64,000 nucleotides of DNA from Schistocerca nitens. Its lineage: Eukaryota; Arthropoda; Insecta; Orthoptera; Acrididae. Under the pieces are notes generated by a model. The model saw only the letters and a program-made list of their open reading frames with translations, did no database searches and was not told where the DNA came from. Shown here piece after piece: positions 57,556 to 64,000 of the stretch. The DNA lies in contig NC_064616.1 in assembly GCF_023898315.1 (NCBI RefSeq), positions 648,950,974-649,014,973 on the forward strand. The letters are read 5' to 3'. The translations under genes and the position numbers were made by a program. Position 1 is the stretch's first letter. Every line of letters begins with the position of its first letter.

Positions 57556-58515
57556 TGGGTGTATCAAAAAGAATCATCCAATTTAAAAATATCATAACTA
57601 TTATGTTGAGATGTGAACAACATACTGTTGGTAAGAGCAAACTCTCGAGGTTTCTTTTTTTTTTTTTTTAAATTCCTAAGGGACCAAACTGTGAGGTCAT
57701 CGGTCTCTCGAGTTTTACCTGGTTCCCACTTCAATTCTAATAAGTTCTTGGCAAGATTGAGGATGATACATTTTCTTCCATGCTTAGTGTTTAGTGATGA
57801 GGCAACATTCCATTTAAATGGACAGGTAAACTGTAACAATGTGAGGACATGGGGTACGGAACAACCACATGAAGTTGTACAACATGAGAGGGACTCTCCA
57901 AAATGTTATGTGTTTTGTGCAGTTTCACAGGAAAAGGTTTATGGCCCATTTTCCTTTGCTAAGAACACTGTTACAGGAAGCTCATATCTTGATATGCTTA
58001 AGAACTTCCTTTTCCCACAGTTGGAGACTGATACGAACAACTTCGTTCACCAACAGGATGGGGCACCGCACAAAGGCATCTGGAAGTGCGGGGATTTTTA
58101 AATCAAAGGATTACCGAATGATGGATCAGTTGCACTGGACCAAATGATTCATCCTTGTATTACTGACCTCCAAAGTCACTGGACCTGACTGTATGTGATT
58201 ATTTCTTGTGGGGGTTTATTAAAGACTCTGTTTATGTGCCTCCGTTACCAACAACAGTGAATGAACTGAGACGTCACATAACAGCAGATGTGGAAGCTGT
58301 AACTCGAGATATGCTCACTGCAGTGTGGGAACAATTTGAATACTGCACTGATATGTGCTGTGCATCTCAAGTGAGGCATATTGAACATCTACGAAAAGGT
58401 ATGAAAAAAAACTTTTTGAGTTTCCTGTTCATCAAAAAACAAAGTTCATTGTATATGTTTATTAGTTTCAGAAATATAGACATGCCAAATTAGATGATTC
58501 TTTTTGATACATCCT
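57556..58515 (+). mobile_element. Mariner-like transposon with TIRs, N-terminally deleted
   Basis: Ends GTGTATCAAAAAGAATCATC (57559) and the complement of GATGATTCTTTTTGATACAT (58494) are inverted repeats inside TA dinucleotides (57554-57555 and 58516-58517). A 162-codon plus-strand frame (57613-58101) has the catalytic first Asp in LVFSDEATFHLNGQVN, then RTWGTEQPHEVVQHERDSPK, VFCAVSQEKVYGPF, and the second Asp in FVHQQDGAPHKG. After a frameshift the third block reads SPDLTVCDYFLWGFIKDSVY near 58175-58230, and a C-terminal frame (58206-58493) follows. The N-terminal DNA-binding domain is missing; a poly-T-led, SINE-like fragment (about 57650-57715) replaces it. Confidence 0.85.
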
Positions 58516-58776
58516 GTAGTATGCACAATGGGCAGTTGAGTAACTTCAACTCAACATACATCTGACAAATGCAATTTGGTGTATTACAACATTTATCATT
58601 CACATCACTGACACAGTAAAGTATTTCCAACTGGTTCACAGGTTGTCAGATGCACTTTGACAAGGCACATTAATTACATATAAGAGAGGGTCTTGTATGA
58701 CACCTTCATCCCATAGTCACAAAACCCATTTGCAGGCCATCATCAAAATAACTTAGATCAACAATTTTACTGAAAC

Positions 58777-58975
58777 TTGCTGGCAGATTAAAACTGTGTG
58801 CCTGACCGAGACTTGAACTCGGGACCTTTGCCTTTCATGGGCAAGTGCTCTACCATACTTGTCCGCAAAAGGTAAAGGTCCCGAGTTTGAGTCTTGGTCC
58901 GGCACACAATTTTAATCTGCCAGCAGGTTTCATACCAGTGCACACTCTGCTGCAGAGTGAAAATCTCATTCTGGA
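58777..58975. mobile_element. tRNA-related SINE pair in inverted orientation
   Basis: Left arm 58777-58855 has GCTGGCAGATTAAAACTGTG and the tRNA-like GAGACTTGAACTCGGGACC of the family at 28466. Right arm about 58868-58926 has the same text reversed (AAAGGTCCCGAGTTTGAG, ACACAATTTTAATCTGCCAG). The arms are separated by about 12 bp, giving a tight fold-back. The family's GAGTGAAAATCTCATTCTGG end follows at 58956. Confidence 0.85.
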
Positions 58976-60596
58976 AACAATTTTACTTCTTTATTTCATG
59001 AACTAAGAGTAACTACTGTAATATATAAAATTAATCCACCTCTTCAATTTATCCCAGGTCAAAAACTTTCAAAGCATCTACAGTCAATGAACCATGTCAC
59101 TGAAAGCACTATAGCTACATCAGTTCCTCCCATTAAGTCTGTACTATGTAAGCAGACAGTGCAATGACCCTCACTGTATCTCCGTTAATTAATAGTCCTA
59201 TACTGGTCCTTTCCACATGTGGCATTGAAACCACAGCTGAGTGCATGTCTCACTAATTGAGATTAATCAACAGAGGACCTTTTTTATAAATGAAAACACT
59301 CAATAAATGTAAACCTAACCCCAGAAGGTGCATTTGAGTGTGATTATGAGATGAAAAGTAGCCCAAGAAATAAACACCACAACCGTACACAAGAAGAAAA
59401 TTAGATTTTGATTTATACAGGTGAAGAGCCCACTTCTGGGACACTGGAGGGGCACCAGCCCCAGATCAAATCCACATGGTGAATTAATGACACAGGCCGG
59501 TGTGCCGGCTGACCAGATGTCGATTTTAGGAGGTTTTCCACATCCAACGAGGTAAATACCAGGCTGATTCCCAAGTCTTGCCTCAGTTACACAATTTACA
59601 AACACTTTTAAAAACACTGTCACATCAGACCAGTCGATGTACACTAGCTGCAGACAGATGGGGTGAAGAGATTCCTCCCTGGGGAAAGGAGGTGGTCGGT
59701 GGTGAAGCTGGTAGTAGCTTTAAAATGCCTTTGGAAGTGATGTCCCATAATAATAATAGTGTAACTGGAGATGTTCCATACCAGTCCCAACCTGCCATTG
59801 TCTGAACAGAGGGCACTGGAATGGATGGCTGCAGGTTTTCCCAATTTGTAGGTTCAAAATTACACAGAAGGTAGAGGATGCTTGTCAGAGTACTGTATTT
59901 TAAAATAAAGAACTAGTGGTTGAAAGAATATTTCAAGTACTACAAGGTTTTGCATGAGCAATATCAGTTGCCTGCTGCATTGATGTTGGAGGTTCTATCA
60001 TGTCTAGGCTTAAGTTTACCACTGCTTAATGCTCATGATTAGTTGTTGAAGATGGAGCATTACTTGTTGCAGGAACTTGTAAACATGTGTTTAATGCATG
60101 GTGTAACAGGATGTGTTGACCAGATGTGCAGAGAAATATGTTTCACAACAAGTGTTATCCTAATTTGAAGAGATGTATCACTGTGGATACAAATTTACGA
60201 GAAAGTAGGTAGTTCAAGCTACAGAGAGATGGCCAAGGTTCTCAACAAAGCACTGTTCACATAGTATAATTTGAGGACATGATGTTAGATTATTGTGAGA
60301 AGTTTCATCAATAAACACCCATTAACTTTCCCGTGAGGTGAATAAAGAGTGGAAAGTACTAGTCGACTAACAACTATACCTCTATTGTTAACAATAAGTG
60401 CAATAGATTGGGCCAAATGATTTCAATCTCCAGTTCAATTCTGTCAATGGATTATGCCGAATTTCCAGTTTCCATTCATAGGACTTCTTTTGTACAAGTG
60501 TCTGAACAATGAATAAACTCATTGTGTGACTGGAAGGAGCAGTGCCATCTCATCAATAGTGCACTATGATTTTTTCCAATGGTGTAGCTTGAAATC
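58976..60596. other. No gene recognised; probable dispersed repeat at 59405-59760
   Basis: 59405-59760 looks like a dispersed, GC-richer repeat (GTGCCGGCTGACCAGATGTC, GAGGTAAATACCAGGCTG) that I recall as an orthopteran SINE-like element but cannot verify. A 109-codon minus-strand frame runs through it without known motifs. No Eph exon is visible. Confidence 0.4.
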
Positions 60597-60606
60597 ACTG
60601 GTGTAT

Positions 60607-60854
60607 AGTTCGCCCCTTAGCTGAATGGTCAGCGTGTCTGACTGCCATCCAACAAACTCGGGTTCGATTCCTGCCCAGGTCAGAGATTTTCTCCACTTGA
60701 GGACGGGGTGTTGTGTTGTCCTCATCATCACTTCATTATCATCAACACGCAAGTCACTCAATGTGGAATCAGCTGGAAAGACTTGCAACTCAGTGGTTGA
60801 ACTTAACCAGGTGGGAACTCCGGGCCATCAATGCCATATGCCCATTTCATTTTT
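60607..60854 (+). mobile_element. tRNA-derived SINE (third family) with 10-bp TSD
   Basis: Flanked by perfect ACTGGTGTAT repeats at 60597-60606 and 60855-60864. The plus-strand head has A-box-like TTAGCTGAATGGTCAGCGTG and B-box-like GGGTTCGATTCC, followed by a body with GGACGGGGTGTTGTGTTGTC. Well preserved, so relatively recent. Not a functional tRNA gene. Confidence 0.9.
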
Positions 60855-60864
60855 ACTGGTGTAT

Positions 60865-62409
60865 GAAATCCCAGTATGAGCTGTCTGTAGGCTGAAGAAT
60901 GAGCAGAGTTTGTGATGAGGCAAGTGGTATTTCCTGGAAGGATGCTATAACTCCTGTTCAGGTACACTAACAATCAGTTTGTTTCTAATAATATAGCGCG
61001 GTGATTTACGTGGAGTATCTTCATGTTCGTCTTTTGTGATGATTATATTAGTTACTAAAATCATATAGTCCTATTCACACACTTAGCGAGATAACCAGTT
61101 ATTTTGTGAGATGAGGTAGTGTATAAGCTTAGTACCTTACAACAGAATGTGCACAATATGCGCAGAAGGTATTTGCCAAGTAGAGAGTGTTCAGTTTTTG
61201 TAATGTGATTAGTGCTTGTATTAAAGAGGTGGCACAACAAGAACTGTTACGTAATACTATGAGTCCCAATCAATGGACTGTTAATCTATTTAAACATCAA
61301 TCATGCCATGACAAAAATTGAGTACATCACAAAGGAACACCAAAATAAACCACTTTTATGGGAATCACTAAGGAAGCACACTTAGCAGTTTAAAAGGAAA
61401 CCCAGCTTTATGAACAGTTCAACAAATTAGTAACTTGACAAATGATGGGCATTTTTATGAACAAAAAAATTTGTCAACATTATGCAAACTACTTCTTACT
61501 GTAAAATAAAAGATCTATTTTTCTTGGCAGTCACTGGAAGAAGTCTGGAAACACACAAAATATTCTGACAGGGAGCACCGATATAATTGAATGTTGATAA
61601 AAATACTTGATACAAGTAACAAGATTCTGAGAGGAAGACAAAAAGTTTTTACTCATTTAATAGGAGCACTGCTGAAGGGCCATTATGGCCTTATGAAACA
61701 GCCTAAGGGAACACCTTGTGACATAGATGGATACAGAGTGTGGGAATCAACTACTCTCTCTTCAGTTTCCTGCAGGCTTTATGGGCTAATGAGGAATTAG
61801 CTGACTGAGTCTTAACCACCTCTCTAATTATACAGATGACAACAGGGGTAGTGTGATACAAAACTTAATGGAGCCACTGTAACGTATGCAGTGAGACTGG
61901 TAGTCATCAGTTGTAGCCATTATGAGGTTTAGCTTTCATTTTATTTCTAAGAATTAGTTTCTCATCTCATTGTATTCAGTTCAGGAAACTCTGTCATCTG
62001 CGTACTTTAATCCTAGAGGTTTGGGACCCCTTGTATACACAATAAATTCTTTCTAAGAGGCTCCCACACACAACACTTTCATTCTAGTTCTGAAACAAAA
62101 TTTCATAAGAGGCTATATAAAATATTTCACATTTAATGTTTCCATTACCCACATAAGATGTGCTGCCTCTAGTCAAAAGGTGTTTTCGTGAAGCTCCAGG
62201 AGGCTTGCAAAAGTGTATCAACAGGTAATAGCTACTTAATAGGGAGTGCAGTGGCAAGTGTAGACAGTTGTTACAAAGTGGGCACTTTAAACCTCCCTTC
62301 TACCTGTATTTCTGACTTTCAGTTGCTGGCCCCGTTCCACCTTAACTCACTGAAATTTGAAAAAAGTTGGGTTTTTGAGAGGGTGCATTACTCTCTTGAT
62401 GCCTGAGCT
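60865..62409. other. No gene recognised
   Basis: About 1.5 kb, AT-rich, no supported frame, no boundary I can assign. Confidence 0.5.
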
Positions 62410-62525
62410 GGCCTCACACATGTTCTGTTGGGGACAGATATCAGGATCTTGCTGGCCAAAGAAGCACCTCAGCATCACACAGATAGTCCATATAGATGTG
62501 TGCCACATGTGGCCTGTGGTGTCAG
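62410..62525 (-). mobile_element. Tc1-like fragment, third-block region
   Basis: The complement matches 14960-15050 of the Tc1-like element at 13980 (shared CTTTGGCCAGCAAGATCC-like and ATGCTGAGGTGCTTC-like text), which encodes the WPARSP third-block region. Only about 115 bp long, no ends visible. Confidence 0.7.
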
Positions 62526-62899
62526 GCTCGATATCTCACATTGTGAGGCTCAAGGTTGGCACCACCAGGGTCTACTGGAAGCATAGCAACCAGCCAGTAC
62601 AGTCAACCATAATGCGGCTGAGGGCTACACATATGAGGAAGCTTTGCAGCACTGCTGCAGCTGGCTGTTATTTATGTCTGGCCTCAGAACTCTAGATTCA
62701 GTCTGTGTTCAGCCACGAGTCTTTTACCATGAAGCTACTCGAATGTGTCATCAAATGTCATTGGACAAAGTACTGTCCACGTAGTCTATGCAGCATGTAT
62801 CTGCCTACTTACTGTACCGCACACAGAGTTTTGTGTTAAAACTGGATTTATGCCCACCGCTGTGCCATTCCACATCTGAGCCACGTCTACTAAACAAGT

Positions 62900-63190
62900 A
62901 ATGTGTTTTCCTTCAATAATAAACAATTTGTTTAGAACTGTGTCACCATTATTTATTGTTTTAAGACTGAATGTTTCAACAACACTGGTGATGAATTGTT
63001 TTGGAACCTATTGTTCTGTGTTCTTACTCCAACAAGTGGCAACATTTCGTTTACTGTGTTTGTGTGCTCTTGTTGAGTTATCATGCCTGTTCCATAACCA
63101 GAACTTTCTCTGTCACAATCTGTTCAGTTACAGGGGCAGCAGATTCAACTACTGCTGCAGAGTATCACCTGACTGACACAGGTAGTAACC
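62900..63190 (+). other. Putative LTR end and leader of a gypsy-like retrotransposon
   Basis: A polyadenylation-like AATAATAAACAATTTG (62914) and, further on, CAACACTGGTGATGAATTG (62979) with a TGG start that could be a primer-binding site lie just upstream of the gag-like frame at 63191. The LTR 5' boundary is not identified. Inferred from position. Confidence 0.4.
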
Positions 63191-64000
63191 ATGTCACAAA
63201 TAGCGCCTTCTGCACCTAAGTTTCGAGAATTTGTTGGTCAGCAAGAGAATTGGGCCAAATACCATGTGCAAACTGAGGCACACTTCTCTTTTTACAGCAT
63301 ACAAGGTCTGCAGTACAAAACCTATTTTATTGCTGATGCGGGTGCTGAAGTATTTAATTTGTGCCCTAAATTATTCCCAGACTCTCATCTGGAGAACATA
63401 GATTACGAGTCATTAATGGTGTGACTGGATGCATAATTTGAATCTCAGGTGCATGTCACAGATGCCCATTAGAAGTTACTTTGATTACAGAAGTAATCTG
63501 ACCAAACAAACAAACATTGGGTAGCTGAATTGTGAATTCAGATGTTCTTGTAGACTTTCACACAGTGATGGGTAAGCTCCATGATGCTTTACACAATATG
63601 TGTCTGACTCATGCATTCACGCTGCAATTTTGAAATTATCTAATCCTAATCTGGAACACTCTCTATTATTGACTCACAGAACACTTTATATGTGGCAGAA
63701 ATTGACTTGTAGGATCCGGCCATTTCAGTAGTTAAATGTGCGCAACTCAACCATTCCACTAATCAATCAGAGTTCATGCATAATGGAAAGCCTAGTTTAA
63801 CAAACACTCCACTTTCCAATCTAATACTAGGACGTCCTGCCCACAATGCTTCAGTGTGCACGACTGTAAACAGTGTCTGTGCAGGGAGGCTATGCGTTTT
63901 TCTTGTAGCAAGTGCAGCCGCATTCAATCCATATGTAGCATCACACCTAGCAGCAGTCACATTCCTGCTTGCAGCTTTCTCCAATGGAAGTCAATTCCAT
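63191..64000 (+). pseudogene. Gypsy-like retrotransposon gag, decayed, cut by window end
   Basis: ATG at 63191 opens 77 codons: MSQIAPSAPKFREFVGQQEN, then WAKYHVQTEAHFSFY and LCPKLFPDSHLENIDYESLM, a capsid-like N-terminal region of Ty3/gypsy gag. Translation continues across stops (LDA, FESQVHVTDAH, WVAEL near 63521). Near 63836 a zinc-knuckle-like region CPQCFSVHDCKQC is followed by SCSKCSRIQSIC. The pol part would lie beyond 64000. Structural protein remnant only; stops make it non-functional. Confidence 0.7.

Noticed and set aside
16216..60700. Functional tRNA genes
   Set aside because: All tRNA-like sequences found lie in dispersed SINE copies with shared non-tRNA bodies and degraded cloverleaf halves.
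56160..64000. Possible Eph ligand-binding or Cys-rich exons
   Set aside because: No minus-strand segment with the expected cysteine pattern and splice sites was visible; the frames here belong to transposons or are noise.
1..64000. CRISPR array, prophage, operon or other prokaryotic system
   Set aside because: No regularly spaced repeats, no ribosome-binding sites before long frames; the window is clearly metazoan.

Overview
The window looks like a piece of a large, repeat-rich insect genome, most likely an orthopteran (locust or grasshopper). The reasons are an arthropod-type Eph receptor gene with very large introns, AT-rich intronic DNA, long CA/TG/CT microsatellites, and many decayed Tc1/mariner, IS630-like, LINE, tRNA-derived SINE and LTR elements. 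The orthopteran assignment rests on my recollection of the repeat families and is an inference. Nothing bacterial is present: no operons, CRISPR arrays or prokaryotic tRNA/rRNA genes.

The only host gene I can support is an Eph receptor tyrosine kinase on the minus strand. Six consecutive internal exons can be read with matching splice phases: 56158-55998 and 55853-55584 (first fibronectin III domain and start of the second), 53167-52981 (rest of the second), 52613-52505 (transmembrane helix), 47319-47249 and 13406-13290 (juxtamembrane segment with the two conserved tyrosines, stopping just before the kinase glycine loop). Together they encode about 304 residues. The intron between the last two exons is about 33.8 kb. 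I see neither the ligand-binding and Cys-rich exons (expected above 56.2 kb) nor the kinase, SAM and PDZ-ligand exons (expected below 13.3 kb), so both ends of the gene probably lie outside the window.

Layout: 1-13.3 kb, downstream intron with a Tc1-like element, two LINEs (one nested in the other), a SINE carrying a foreign 154-bp patch, a mariner-like head-to-head inverted dimer, a third LINE and a chimeric Tc1-like element. 13.3-47.2 kb, the giant intron: more Tc1-like copies, a cluster of tRNA-like SINE repeats, an IS630-like transposase pseudogene, a LINE with a nested SINE, a mariner-like element, a Tc1-like inverted dimer, and long stretches with few recognisable repeats (about 20.9-23.1, 28.7-34.5, 39.3-43.9 and 45.7-47.2 kb). 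47.2-56.2 kb, the closely spaced extracellular/transmembrane exons with a LINE, a purine-rich minisatellite, a 1.37-kb inverted-repeat DNA element and LTR remnants between them. 56.2-64 kb, upstream intron or flank with two mariner-like elements, a solo-LTR-like insertion, SINEs and a decayed gypsy-like gag at the right edge.

I do not see a new multi-gene system. The unusual signals are structural: two transposon inverted dimers inside a transcribed intron, a SINE containing a nearly identical copy of DNA 3.7 kb away, a Tc1-like element with two different ends, a palindrome that recurs beside SINE copies, and a short templated-looking filler in a LINE tail.
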